From NCBI GenBank assembly GCA_036936605.1, contig JAUPFV010000002.1:269212770-269276769 (forward strand): a stretch of DNA of 64,000 bases, in the 5' to 3' direction. The stretch is from Limnanthes douglasii subsp. nivea. Its lineage: Eukaryota > Streptophyta > Magnoliopsida > Brassicales > Limnanthaceae. Within the stretch, counting starts at the first letter, position 1; every line of letters starts with the position of its first letter. This document shows positions 32,805 to 46,521 of the stretch, in pieces. A model generated the notes under the pieces. It was not told the origin of the DNA. It did not search any database and saw nothing but the letters and a program-made list of their open reading frames with translations. Made by a program: the position numbers and the translations under genes.

Positions 32805-35434
32805 CTTGTAAAAGTTACGACTCAGCATCAAACACATTAAAATTAACCTAATATAAGATGGATATAACATTCATAGTCTGAATTAAAAAATATCATAACA
32901 AGACAAAGTGATAATTAAAATATCATAACAGATTGATTACCCAAATGTCTTGATAAAGTGATAAAATGATATTAAAACATAGTCAAAAGATGAAACAAAA
33001 ACAAAGTTATAACAGAATGCTAAAAAATATTCAATTTGTACGCATGTGTGGAAAACAGGAACACACAAGTAAATGTTTGTATCTTTCTTCCAAGTTAAGG
33101 TATAATCATATTGCTCTATCGTAAAAATTTCATACAACTCTGATCTCTATTAGTCGCATACGTGCTCGCACGAGGGTTTTTTCCAGCATATAACTCGGGG
33201 TTACGCGACTCTGGGTTGACCGATACATACCATAAGTTTGACATGCACTAAAAAGGATAACATGTGTTAATAGTCTAAAACCTATATTCCATATAGTTGA
33301 ACTCTCTACTCATCGCCTATAGTATGTCGTGGTTAATACTACCACAACGTTCGATCCCATAGACACTTCGCTCTGGCACGTCTATTAGTCTTAAGTAAAA
33401 CAAGTCGTAGTGGTCCTAGTATCATGTGAATATGCCCCATCTACAGAACCACGTGATCTGGATAATAAGCTATGATAATATCAAATGGATTCAATGTCAC
33501 CTTTATTCAAGTAATCTCATAAAATGGTTGGACCGTTGTTAGATACTCATACTACTAGAGTTTATCCTAACAAATAAAAATGAAAATATTTAGCATATTT
33601 TTATTCATAGAAAAATATAATAAAAACTCGTAACTCTTAATTGGAATTTACCTCGTGCTCTCAAAACATTAATACGGTGTGTTAAAGCAAATCCTGATTA
33701 AGTTCTTGCATCTCTCATTGGTGCATATCTCCACAATAAGGTAAGGTGATCATATACTCAATGTATTTTAGTATACACGTCTCAACATCCCAATGAAGTC
33801 ACAAAAACCTTTGGTGTCACGACGTGAACTTTCCCCAAGTGTATGGTATAACTAGACCAATATCATATAACCTCAGTTATACCATTACAACATTTTAGAT
33901 GCTCTTGAAAATGTAGATAATTTTGGAAAACAATATACTAGTTATGTTGGGAGATATGAAACAACTAAACAAATACAAAAAGATAATATCGGGTGGCTTA
34001 GGTGACCCAAAAGTCTATCAGATTTGGACTATCATGATAACTCATACCAGTAAAGGTATCATGCAACTATATGAGAAGAATAACAATATTGTTCTTTCTT
34101 GCCAAATTGATTTTCGCTCTAAACCTAAGAACAGTAACACCGAGCATGTTTGAGAAATACTTGAACCTCTTAATATCTGATTCGAATTGGTGAAGCTAAG
34201 ATAATCACCCGACATGTAAAGACACATAATCATGTGGAAGTTGTCTACTGCACCGTCATCTCACCAATACTAAAATAGAACAAGCTTATTTTCGAGTCTC
34301 ATCACTCGATGAATATCTAAACGAAAAAGATATGTGTGGACAAATGTCACAACACATAGGTAAAATCAGATGTGATATCTCTTCAAAAAACTCTAAGAAT
34401 CTTCCTACGAGGAGTTGTCCTATAAAAATCAAGAATTAGGTTATATAAGTTTATAACGAATAAATTTTCAATCAAAATCTTAAAAATACGTATAAAACAC
34501 AAACTATCTATTTTTTATGTAATGCCACTTCAAAACTAGTATAAATCACACAAATTATTAAATTGAACTAGAGGTAATTCACATGAATAGGTACGAAATT
34601 CATAAAATATTTCGCACATTACATAAAAAAAATGACCTGCAATCTTCGCAAAAAACTTTATGAAGATATTTTTCACATTCGTGCAAATTGTGCTTCGTCG
34701 CCACACATCTCATGTGGAGACGAGTACGAACAACCCAATTGAATTTTTTAAAACAAAAACCCTATAATCTTATACAAATACGATATATAAATATTCGAAA
34801 CGTATATTAATTAATATATACCCTTAAAACTAACAAATCACACGAAACAACTTAAAGTATATAAAAATTAGATTTGTAATGTTCAAAACACAACAAAATT
34901 AATTAACTCGCAAACTGAAGAACCAAAATGCAAACAAATTATGTCATAATAACTGGAATTATGTCATAGTCACGAAGTCAAATTTAGAAAAAATGAAATT
35001 TGGAAATCGATAATTTTCAAAGGTTTTTGGTGAATGGTTTGATATAGAGAAGTTTAGACAAATAATAAAATGATTTACATATGCGATTTAAAAAAAACAT
35101 AAAAATGTCAAAATCCGGGGGAGAAAAAATAACATAAACGTGTTGATATTTTAAATTATCACTCCTAAAAACGATGGGATATATAGTTTAACCATTTGTA
35201 TATTAAATTGTGATTTTATTATTCATATTAAAGATTGAAATATTTAAAAAACTAAAATATGATCAAATTATATACTCTTCAAACTTAAATATAATTCGTA
35301 ACACCATTCAGATTTATTGTTGAAAACAACCATTTGGCTCAAATTTTAAACATATAATCAATTAGTGAACCTTAAACTAAATTATCTAACGTTTTTGTCA
35401 CGGATTAGTTGTTTTTTTAATTTTACTAATAGTT
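32803..35434. other. intergenic, nothing recognised
   Basis: A+T-rich; a somewhat less A+T-rich part at 33130-34400 has only short ORFs (for example 33923-34153) with no domain I know. Probably decayed transposon sequence. Confidence 0.45.
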
Positions 35435-35943
35435 TGTCATATAAGGTTCGATCCATTCGAACCCTACTTAACCTAAAAAAACTGTAAAGATTTTGATTCA
35501 TCGCTAATATGCAGAATAGAATGTTCATGTTATTCTTTTCACTTTATCAATCTTTAGGTTTTGATATTTCCATCAAAGTTAGGTATGATTGAAAATTCAC
35601 CTTGTATTAAGATCTCTTAATTTTATTTTCTATATTGTGTATATCCACTAATGCAATCCAAATTTATGTTAAGTTGATATTGTCATAGACCATAACACTT
35701 AACTATGTGTTTATTTACAAATTAGTCTATGAACTTATAATTTAGTTTTAAGTTGTCAATATTCAAATTCAGTCATTCACATACTTTGACTTCTATCCGG
35801 TATCTATACAATTACCTCCATGAATGATTGTTTTTCTATTAGTTTGATACTTGTTTATGTGATTATTTATTAATGACGCTATTACATATAATAGATAATA
35901 TATAATTAAGCATATGAGATCTGTCTTAATAGAGAAGTTCCAA
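35435..35943 (-). repeat. 3' LTR of copia C
   Basis: Shares with 41308-41965 the ordered blocks cgaaccctactta, gcagaatagaa, ctttatcaatcttt, ttatgttaagttg, acttataatttagttt and tcagtcattcacat. It is shorter than its partner, mainly because the partner gained A+T repeats. Confidence 0.7.
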
Positions 35944-35960
35944 TAATCTCTCACTTAGAT

Positions 35961-37160
35961 CATCATATGCTATTATATGATACATCCACCTAATTAAGGT
36001 TTATAAATTCTATTATCTTATTGAAAAACTAAATAATCTTGTACATGTTTATTCAACGTCAAAGGACTAAATAAATTTTCATTGCATTAATATGCACAAA
36101 TGAATGCAACTCACACCACCGTCAAAAACCAACTACATGATGTGTAGCATAAGAATAATATGATATGTAATCGCATATATCTTATATGTAAACCTAAACT
36201 CATTCCAACCCATTAAAAACCCAATCCATTACTTTTTTTTTTCTCTTTCTCTTTTTCTTTTCTCTTTCTCGCCTTCAACCTCGACCTTTTATTTCTCGAT
36301 TTCCAAACATATAATTTATTTCTTTCTTTCTTTTCCCTCCCTCTCTGAGTAGATTCAAGCTATTATTTATGGAGACATTTTTATTCTTTCAATTTTTTTT
36401 GAAAGACCATAACCACCAAACTCGTAATTTTTATTTATTTTTTATTTTTTGAGATTAACTCTAAGGAAAGGTTTTTTATATGGCCACCAAGAAATTTAAA
36501 GTTTGGGTTTTTTTAAAGTGATTCAATTTATTTTTCAGAAGAAACAACAATAGTTGCCACCATTCTTATTCTTCTTGAATATCTATTCTTGTGAACATTG
36601 TGTCGTGTTGTTGTATCTCTAACATGAGATATATATGTGAATGGGTAATTACGGGCTATATTGATGTCACGTGGATTATTTTAGATTTTCTACATAGTCA
36701 TTATGGATGATGAAGTTAGAGTAATTTACAATTGAGATAGTAAGAGAGAGAAAGTTGCATGAACTGTAAAATATGCCAAATTTCTAACATATGGAGGGGT
36801 GGGTTATTTGATTCTGGGTTTTAATAAGTATGGGTTGGGTTATTGTTAAAATTGAGTTTGGGTTGCATATCAATTTATTTGGGTAGTGTAGTAGTTATAT
36901 ATAAGAGAAAATAAGTTTGGGTAAAAGTAAATAAGTAAAAATGATTTTTTATTGTGTTCACACAAGCGTTCTACGTGGACGCTGATGTGGAAATTCAAAG
37001 GGTAAAATAAGACTTAGATATGGGTTGGGGACAAAAAGAACCTGTTTATTGCATTTTTAGAAACTTGACGAACCTGTTTATTACAAAGGTAAATGATGAA
37101 GACTAACGTGAGACAAATGGCAAACATGAGGGACCTGTCATATTTTTTAGCCTAAGTTTG
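35961..37160. other. unassigned sequence inside copia C, in place of RT/RNase H
   Basis: The position should hold the RT core and RNase H of copia C but no YVDD or RNase H motif is seen. Instead there is a polypyrimidine-rich block (36230-36350) and unique-looking A+T-rich sequence. Either a deletion with replacement or an unrelated insertion. Confidence 0.5.
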
Positions 37161-38760
37161 CATAATATCGACTTTGAATTATCGATTGCAGAGTTATCAT
37201 GTTAAACAACGCAGATCGTTTTCTCAATGTCAATATTAAATAATGATCTTTACATTCATTTGATAAACCTATATATCAAAGTGTGCAATTAGTATCGTGA
37301 TTATCCTTAAAAGAGTCATTTGATAAAATCGTAGATAATGTCTATTTAAAGTCAATCCATTCACGTTGAGTATAACTTTTATCCACTCAACATGCTTTAT
37401 ATATATTCATATTAGCCTTAAAATCCCATTTGTTTTATAAATCCACTTACAACTGGTCGATTTATTTCTTTTAGATAATGAGGTTAACTCACAAACCGTG
37501 TTATATGACCTTGGCCTATACTTTTCCTTCATTACAATAATCTCCAACTAAGAATCAAAATCATTTATGGTCTCACAAAGATATGAAGGATCATCTACGA
37601 TTACACCATATGAATCTTCAAATTTTAAAGATATACTACATAATCCAAATATATAGTTTTATTTATTTCTTTAATGGACCTTCTTATGGGTATTATCATT
37701 TCAACTTTCACGTTTTGATGAGGTAGAGTTCAATGCTCTTAAACAAATTCATTTTGTACCCTATGTGAAAGATTAACACGATCTTCAGTATTTTTATGTT
37801 TAAACGGGACTAAAATAGTTAAAAATGAAACCAAATTATCTAATACATGAGTATCTTCGTTGGAACCTCCATGAATAGTTATGGCTTCTTCCTTAAAATG
37901 AAATTTTGTTTCTAAATTATCCCCACGTCCCAAACTAAACATCCTCAACTAACCTTATTATTCATATCTCAAATATATTTCTAGTGGAAGGATCATAAAG
38001 TGTAGAGTCCCTTGATATTTTAAATATTTAATGAAATAACATATAACCGTCTTAGAGTCCAATTTTGTTTTATTTATATGAACATCCTTAAACATGGATA
38101 TGCTTTAAAACTCATTGATATTTTGAAAATTTAATATAATAACATATAACTGTTTTAGAGTCCAATGTTTTTATAGGCATATAAGGTTTTACTTCATATG
38201 AATATCCCCAAACATGCATATTCTTTAAGCTAGCCTTGTGCCCAATCCAAATATCACGTGAGATACTAATAGATTTATTTTATAAACTATATTAATAATA
38301 TATGTAGTGTATTTAATTAATTCATCAGAGAATGATAATGGTATAGTCTTTTGGCTACTCAAATTTTTCATCATATCGTTAAGGGTATGGTTCATCTTTC
38401 ATATACTTTATTCTATTGTATACTGAGGAACTATACCATATTATTTTAGGTACTTTGAAAATTGTTCATAGCATTGTTCACCTGAACCTTAATATTTGAC
38501 ATAGTATTAACCACCACGGTCATATCTAATGCACTTAAAGCTTTTACCAAATTATTTTTGAAATTTTATTTTAAAATCTATGAACTTATCTAGGAATTTT
38601 GATTTATCATGAATAAGGAATATATACTTGCACCGAGAAAAGTCATCTACACATGATATAAAAAGTTTATCTCATTTCAATAAGTCTTAGGTAACGGTCC
38701 ATATATATATATATATATCGATATGTATAAACTTCGATACTCCTTACATTTGTATCCACC
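37161..38760 (-). pseudogene. copia C integrase and start of reverse transcriptase
   Basis: The minus strand shows the integrase core FITFTDDFSRCKYIFLIHDK then SKFLDKFIDFK, and after it IRYDRGG and GSGEQCYEQFSKYLK, with IVPQYTIE. The integrase C-terminus is seen as KLDSKTVICYFIKYLK (about 38060). The start of RT reads WDFKANMNIYKA and YTQREWIDFK near 37320-37440 and stops matching at about 37165. More than ten stops. The motifs and order match the plant copia lineages with a GSGEQ insert. Confidence 0.75.
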
Positions 38761-39359
38761 TAACCTTTTCAATTTGGTATGTTTTTATCTTGATACAATT
38801 GATGTAATACCAGAGTATGAATAATCAAATAAATCAAATAAAATGTCAATAACAAGCTTAGTCATTATTACCTCAAAATATTTTTTGATATTTTATAGTT
38901 TAGTTTATTAGACATATGTATGTGTGTTGCTTATTTGAAGTGCGTAATAGTACTTAATAATTAAAGCTTATAATTCATTACTAAATATTCGGCAGCAACC
39001 TCATTATCATGTAAGAGAGATTCATTTGATTATTCTACAAAAAAACATGAATATCCAAAGTTTTTTAATCCTCGAAAATATATCAAATTATTTTAAAAAC
39101 AAGATAAATATAAAACATCTTTCAAATACAAGAAATATGCACTAAAAAGAAATAACTGAAATAAAAAATGGTGAAAATAAGCATGAAATTCTATTTGTTG
39201 TATAGATGAACATGTCATCATCACTAGAGGCGTTGACATCTTATTATATCATGCATAAAAATACCAACATGGGTAACCAGAACCGTATCAATTCATAATG
39301 TATTTCTTGCAACTCAAACTAAATTGACTTATGGCCAAACCAAACTTATGAGATTACCA

Positions 39360-40290
39360 TTGGATATCTTATAATTTTGGTACTTTCACATTAATATGTC
39401 CCGTCTTCATGCAAAAGAAATAATAACCTGCAACAAATGATTCTTTAGATTTTGTTGCTTAATTACCGAAAACCTTCTCAATTGTTCCATCGTACTTTTT
39501 CTCATTTGATTTATTTTATTCAGAACTCACCATATACACCTTATATTATTCATGTTTCAGTTTTCCTGCCTCTTAAGTAGCATGAGAAATCAGTTCCCTA
39601 ACTAGCCACTTCTCACACAAGCAGTTAGTAGAAGTTTGAAAGATTTTGGATTGTTAAAAAAAATATCGAAAAGCTAAGGCCGCCACAACCTCATTCGGAG
39701 GTCAATATTAAGTTACTTTGAATTTAGGCGATCATCGACATCTTAATAAAAACTTTATTTTATTTTTTCATGAAACTTCATGGTGATGAGCTGCAACAAC
39801 ATCCTCTAAATCTACACATTATCATTCTTGGCAAAAAATTTATTAAATTACTTTAGAAAATTAATTTTATAGGATCTCAATCGAGACAACCCATGGAATA
39901 TTAAAGGTGTTAAATGTTTTATGATTGTCAAGCATGACCTATTTGACTTTTCGTATGCCTCAATTTTTTTTTCCATTAAAACTATATAAAAATAAAGGTG
40001 TTGGATGTTAGTCTTTAATGTCACATCCAAATCATATAATTTAAATACAATTATATGTTATATTTACATTGCAAAATCTTGATTCATCAAAAATAGGAGG
40101 TCTTTCCCGATAACCAAATGTATTTATTGTATTTGAATTAATCACAACATCACACATAACAAATAACATATATACATGATATTAATTTACATATAAAATT
40201 AAAGAATTGTATAAACATAATTCAATATGTAAAACATAACTTACATCACTATAAGATAGCTTGTGGATACATATTCACATGCACTTGTAT
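39360..40290 (-). pseudogene. copia C gag with zinc knuckle
   Basis: The minus strand has EAYEKSNRSCLTIIKHLTP (gag core, compare 'WERSNRMSLMLIKxxIP') within 39848-40030 and a knuckle CYYFFCMKTGHIN at about 39390-39430. Many stops in between. Recognised by position and motif only. Confidence 0.65.
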
Positions 40291-41307
40291 GAACCGGAGA
40301 AAAATCAATATTAATCCAATTTTAGTCGACTTAATTTTGCAAAATCCTTATCGGTTTGGTTTTTATATTTCATCCAAATAATTAGCGATCAAAACAAAGT
40401 TGACAGTCTTATGTTCATGATAAATTATGCCAAAGAATAACTTTTATTAGAGATGGTAATGCACACAACATCATTAATCATGAACTTGTTAAAACCCTAA
40501 ATAAATTAATGCATTGACAAAAATAAGTTGGGCAATATATTGACATCGTGCCTTATTTACTAAAGTTAAGATGGTGTTAATAATGACATATTCGTAACAC
40601 ATAAATACCGAACAACCATTAATCATAGTCAAGTTCTATACAAAGATATCCATATCAGAATGAGTGACCCAAAAGGTGTGTATATCGTGCAGGGCTACAT
40701 GAGGCGTCTATCACGCAGAAACCAAGATATCGTTACGACAGTCACCCTTGTGTCGTGGCACCGTATGATTTTGTTACAATGAAAAATCCAATACATAGTC
40801 TTTGTCATGGTGACAACAAGGGGCGTCGTGATAAGAAAACTACCGGTTTTGTGCATTAACTATGCTCGTGAACCGACATACTAAAAAAATGTTAGTTTCA
40901 CATTATAATGCTATTTTTATTTCATGTAATTTGTAATTTGTAATTTGATTACCTCACCGGGCTTGGACCATGTCTTCCAAACAATCTTGGTACACCTGGA
41001 TAAATTATGGGCTTGATTTTCTACATCGACGTCATTTTAACTACGACAATACAATCTCAAAATCGTCTAAACCTCTAAATTTCTCCAAAATCATGCTTAA
41101 TTGATAAAAACACATAACATAATATGCTTTAATCCAGAATCAATCAAATACCATGTGATTTTAAACCCTTTATTACCAGAATTTTACCAAACTATCAATA
41201 GTCAATCCTAAATGTGGATCATTTACATAAAAGAACATCGCGTGCTTTAGATATTTGATTGAATAAAATAATATATTTTCAAAATTTTAGGGATGACTCT
41301 GATACTA

Positions 41308-41965
41308 CTTATTGGGTTTGGTCAGTTTGAACCCTACTTAAACTGAACTAATCCATAAAGTATTGAGTCCTTCTAATATCCAGAATAGAAAACTTATAAG
41401 ACTAAACAGTTAAATCTCTTGTTATTGTTCTTCTGACAACTTTATCACTCTTTTGGTTTTAATCTTCCAACAAGCAGTAATATTGGATTTCATATTTTAG
41501 TTATATCTTAAATGATTGAGTACAACTATTTATTTAAATAAAACTGAAATTAGGGATTTTTTGGAAAAGAGCATATATATATATATTTTCTCCATACTTA
41601 AAGGCGACAAAAAAAAAATTAATTTTTTAAATCAAAATTAGGTTTACTTGATAGATCGCTTTATTTTAAGATCAAACTCTTTTATATATATATATATATA
41701 TGTTAATATCAATCCAACTTTACGTTAAGATTATTGTGGTCAACTATTACAAGCCTTGACTGTTTGTTACTTTCAAACTAGTTCATACACTTATAGTTTA
41801 GTCTTCACTTGTGAATATGCAAATTCGATCATTCACATAATTCTGAATTCAATGCAATATCTACATAATTATCTATGAGTCTAATATTTACTTATATGAT
41901 TATTATTATCAACAATATATATAATACATTATTAAACATATTATCATCTTTTATAATATATAATT
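41308..41965 (-). repeat. 5' LTR of copia C
   Basis: Adjacent to the degenerate primer-binding site. It contains two alternating AT tracts (about 41572-41586 and 41682-41702) absent from its partner, which explains its greater length. Confidence 0.65.
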
Positions 41966-42059
41966 TCTTTTTTCATAGTTAAGTTTTCTTTTATTAGGTT
42001 TTTCCATAAATGTTGTTGCTTTTTAAATTTAATATTTAAAAATAAAATTAATCTAAATA

Positions 42060-42980
42060 AATCTCCTATATTTTTTGGGAAATGTAAGAGAATATATCAA
42101 ACACTAATTTTTACTATCATTTTAGTACTTACGTATCACTCTTACCTATCTAATATCCATTTTTTGTACTTACTCAATCTTGATATATGATTTTTTAATA
42201 ATACCTAAAATAGTGATGCTTCATCACCATTCACGTAACATATTCTTCTTTGAGGTAGATCTTCTCTTTCTTATTTTTTTCAAATTTTTTGTAAAATTTT
42301 TGTATCTTTCAAACCGGAGCTCGAAACTTTTTTTGAAGTATCTTTGGATTTTTTTTGTAAGATGAACAAAACGAGATCCATGGATAATATTTTTTTCCTT
42401 TTTTTCGCCAGACCCGATAACCCAGGTTTCACATTACGTTTCCTAGTCTCAAATCTCTTACTTTATTTTCCCTAATTTCACATGATTTATTAGAGAGATG
42501 CGAGACCATGCATGATGTGATGGAGATATACGAGACCAAACATGAAGATCAAGCATGATGAAGTCGAGAGATCAAACATGATGGAGTGATGAGACTAGAC
42601 ATAATGAAATGGAAAGACCAAACATTATGGAAGTGGAGAGACGAGACATGATAAAGTAGAAAGACCATGTGTCATTAAATCATTTGAGATCAAACATGAT
42701 GAAAATAAAAAAACCAAACATGATAAACTGGATAGACGTGAAACCAAACATGAAGAACCGGAAAGAGTTGCGACACATGACACGTGTACAATATGATGAT
42801 AAAGACTTAAGACCAATGTTAATGAATTTGTATATTTATTTTTATATATATCATCGAATTATTTTTATTCGTTTTAAAATAACAAAAACGATGATTTTTT
42901 TTTCTTAATTTAAATTTTAAAGATAAGAAGTCAGGAGAAAAAAAAAAGTCTGATTAAAAAAAAACGTGATTTTTTTGATC
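42060..42980. repeat. fold-back/minisatellite element, copy 2
   Basis: Shares with 950-1870 the ordered blocks gcttcatcaccattcacgta (42218-42237; left copy has one mismatch), tcttcaaaccgga-like, gaacaaaacgagatcc, and tcgccagacccgataacc, then an array of gagaccaaacatgatgaa-like units (about 42490-42780). The right half of the palindrome is poorly kept. It has no coding capacity; the short ORFs translate the array. Confidence 0.6.
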
Positions 42981-43850
42981 GAAATTATAGTTTATCAATT
43001 TTAAATATAATATAATAATGAAAAAATTAGCTGAATATCTATGAATAGATCACACATTCTATAGGTACATGTTTATCGTCCAAATTCGTTTTGATATTTA
43101 TATTTTTCGGCTACGTCATCAAAGTCCAACTTCCAAAATACTTATGTAAATGATGACAACTATAATAAAATCGAAGTCGACACGGTGATACCCTCCACCC
43201 GGTGGCGTTTGGGTTTTATTGTTCGATTTTCGTTGACTTTAGTAATATTTTGTTGGGTCATGAAATGCTAATACTATTTGTATAATATTATTGTAGGTCC
43301 ATAAACTTCTGTTACGACGTTGTTTTTTTTCTTTTTCTCACTATCTATTTTTTTCGGCAACCATACGTAAAGACATTTACCTTCACATTACTGATATTAA
43401 TAGGAAACGCACGTAATCTAAAATATTGACCAACGTGTCTGCAGATTCACCAGAAAGTTAAAATAAACTACAATATTAAAATTATATGGTTAAGTTGTAT
43501 TTTAGTTATTCGGGTCGGGTGTGTATGAAAAAGAAAAAGTCAGACCAAAATAGACAACAAACTTGCAACACGTGTTTTCAATTAAAACGACTGATAAAAT
43601 ACCTAAACCAGAAAACTGGACCAACTAAAGTTATGTATTCATTTAATGACAGCAGAAAACATTTAATGCCATAAAGTTAGGGTGTATAATTGAATTGGAG
43701 TTGGTTGGGTCTCATATATTTCTTAATTATGTAAATTATATAACAAAATCATAATTAAATTGATTGTCTTAATTCTGACTTTAAAGCGTAATTATATATA
43801 TATATATATAACAATAAAAATAAATAAATAAATAAATTCCAATTGCAATA
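42981..43850. other. intergenic, nothing recognised
   Basis: Mixed-composition sequence without a supported gene. The 62-codon ORF at 43486-43674 has no domain I know. Confidence 0.45.

Positions 43851-43907
<57 letters not shown>
43851..43907. repeat. (ATT)n microsatellite
   Basis: About 19 uninterrupted TTA/ATT triplets, preceded by a short (TAAA)n and (TA)n tract. Confidence 0.95.
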
Positions 43908-44399
43908 GTTAATATAATAATATATGGTGATGGGTCATAAAGAAAGTACAAATTGGATATGTATATTTCATCAATTAGAATAATAATTATAGAGATCTCC
44001 TCTTTATATGGAAAGGTGTAATAAGTTAAGAGACCTCCTACCATGTTGTGCTTAAAATAAGAAGCAATGACAACTAATTTTGATCGATTCTAAATTCATT
44101 AAGAAAAAACCGAATCGATCGATACTATATTTTTCGAAACCCTGTGACCCTCGTGACATACTTGATGACATATTTTTTGAAATCTCTATCTTTCTAATTT
44201 ATAACTTTTTACAATATATTAAAACGGTAAATCATGAATGAAAATAATTATTTAAATTTTAAGATTTATCAAAAATTATTTACATCATAATTCTATTAAA
44301 TAATATTTATCAAATAATATTTATGAAAGAAAAAACACATGCAATTTTTAATATATATATATATTTTATAAACAAACAAAACTAAATTTACGAGTTATG

Positions 44400-45110
44400 T
44401 GTTAAAAAAAAAGTTAAAATCAATTTCGCAATTAAATTGTTCATAATTTCGTAATTAAACAATAATTATTTTCGTTATCGAACAATAATTATCGTTGTCT
44501 ATATTTATTTTGTAACCAAGTTATATATAATTCGCAACTCAACTTTTTTTTTTAAAAAAAGAAGTTTATTCACCATAAAAGTGTATATTTTTGTAACTAC
44601 AAAAAACTTATTTGTTTGTCACTCAATTAACACTTATTTTTTTAAAAAAATAAGTTTATATTTTCACGTAGTTATACTTATTTAGCGACTAAAGTCCTAA
44701 TTTTGTAACTATTTTCCTTATTTTTACAACACATTTGCACGTCATTGTACAACTCCATTTTTTAAAAAGTTTTTTCACCATAAAAATGCACATATTTTTG
44801 CAACTACAAAAATTAGTTATTTCACACCAAATTAACACTTATTCTGACAAACCATAATTTTTTTTTTCACAACATGAGATTTATTTAACGACCAAAGTCC
44901 CGTTTCCGTAACTATTTTATTCTTATTTCTACTATACATTTTCACGTATCTTCGTAACCAAACAATAATTGTTTTTTCGCAACTAAATCGCACGTAATTA
45001 TGCAATTAAACAACAATTTTTTTTTGCAACCAAATTACACGTAAATACGTAACTAAAAAATAATTATTTTTTCGCAACCAATTTACACATAATTTCACAA
45101 CTAAAAAAAA
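44400..45110. repeat. degenerate tandem repeat with gcaacyaaa/acacgtaatt motif
   Basis: Loose repeats of a phrase of roughly 50-60 bp containing ttttttcgcaactaaa, then acacgtaatt, then cgcaactaaacaataatt. Most regular at 44930-45110. No ORF. Confidence 0.6.
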
Positions 45111-45535
45111 TTAAAAATATGTTTCATGGAAATAGTTTTGTTTGCCTTACAAAAATAAAACTAATGATATATATTCAGATATATTTTTTTGAGCTATGGT
45201 TCAAAAGATATGACATTTAAAAAAAATACCAAAAAGAAAAGAAAAAAATCGATTATGGATATTTGGGACTACGAGGTTAGTGAGACAAAAGTCACCCTAA
45301 ATAATAGAACTAAAACGGCTTGAGCAAACAAAGATCTATAACAAAATATCTCATGAATATGAAACAATTAAATGAAGAACCCTTGTATACTATTTGTAGT
45401 ATGGAGTATGCAACAATATATTTTGTTATTGCTACTGTTTTCTATATAACTATCATCTACCTCACAAATGCTAAGTTAACTAAATATATAATAGCCCAAC
45501 TTTGGAGAGGTCTTAGGTTGTTGGCTTCTTATTTG
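45111..45535. other. spacer before Tat3, nothing recognised
   Basis: A 76-codon plus-strand ORF (45320-45550) is hydrophobic in its middle but runs into the Tat3 LTR and has no recognised domain. Confidence 0.45.
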
Positions 45536-46353
45536 TGCAACATTCTCTAGCCTTTCAAAAAAAAATTATAGACAGAGATACGTCTTTGTAAGCAGCCTTT
45601 TCGTACAATGTTAGGCTATGCTTTCGTATGTTGTTACATGACTTTCGTACACCTCTACGACACTCGGAAGAGGGAATATTAATAGAGGCTAAGGTTTTTT
45701 GACTAATGATCATGGAGGTGCCAACCGCAAGATCATTGTGAGCTCATTGTCGGAATAATTTTGGCTAGCTTGGACTTGAGCACCAGTCGATCAAGCCAAT
45801 TTTGGCCTTAAGCGACCATACTGATCACTTAAGGCTAGCAGAACGACATGTTTGGTCGTGTCTTGCACCAGAGTCGAGTTTTTTTAGGTTTGAGCTCGAT
45901 TAACTCACAATATTCCCTTATTGGATCCTTATTAGTGCAACATTTTATAGCCTTTTAGATGTTTTTCTAGACAAAGATACATCTTTGGAGACAATCTTTT
46001 CATATAATTTTAGGCCATGCTTTCGTACGTTGTCAGACATGGCTTTCATACACCTTTACGACACTCATGGGAAGGAAGATTAATAGAGGCTAAAGTTTTA
46101 TCGACTAATGATCATGGAGGTACCAAGCACAAGATCAGTGTGAGCTCATTGTCGAACCGTTTTTTGCTAGCTTAGATTTGAGCGACCAGTCGGCTTATGG
46201 TCATCGAGCCAATTTTGGCCAACTTGGCCATAAGCGAACAAGCTGGTCACTTAAGGCTTCCAGATCAACGTGCTTCGTCGTGTCTTGCACTAGAGTCGAG
46301 TTTCTTTGGTTTGAGAATGGTTAACTCATCTGAGACTTATTTGTGTTGTATCA
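45536..46353 (-). repeat. tandemly duplicated 3' LTR of Tat3
   Basis: Two direct copies 400 bp apart, each starting tgtgcaacatt (45536, 45936) and sharing acgacactc, ttaatagaggctaa, gactaatgatcatggaggt, gtgagctcattgtcg and gtgtcttgca(c) blocks. The inner copy ends gttgtatca (46353) and is followed by the polypurine tract. The outer copy lacks about 25 bp at this end but also has a following tract (acaatattccctt). The 59662-60058 LTR matches both. Confidence 0.75.
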
Positions 46354-46521
46354 ATATTTTCCTTCATTTGGTTGCTTGGTTTTGAGATAATGAAGCGTTT
46401 CTCATTGCGGTTGATTTTTTCTCTAAGATGATATCTCATAATGGCCTCTTACTTTCTTTTCATTTGTTGCTTTTAATATTTTTTGGCCATATTTCATTTG
46501 GGTGAGGGCTGTTCAATCCCT

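Larger units (their letters stand above)
35435..41965 (-). mobile_element. copia C: old Ty1/copia element with both LTRs
   Basis: Minus-strand element. The 5' LTR lies at the right (about 41308-41965) next to a degenerate primer-binding site (ctctgatacta at 41297-41307, then tttag) and the 3' LTR at the left (about 35435-35943) next to a polypurine tract (minus strand AAGTGAGAGATTATTGG, about 35942-35960). The LTRs share aaccctactta, ccagaatagaa, cacttatagttta-like blocks but are strongly diverged. Gag, zinc knuckle, integrase and the start of RT can be traced between them with many stops; the rest of RT and RNase H are not found. Confidence 0.8.
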
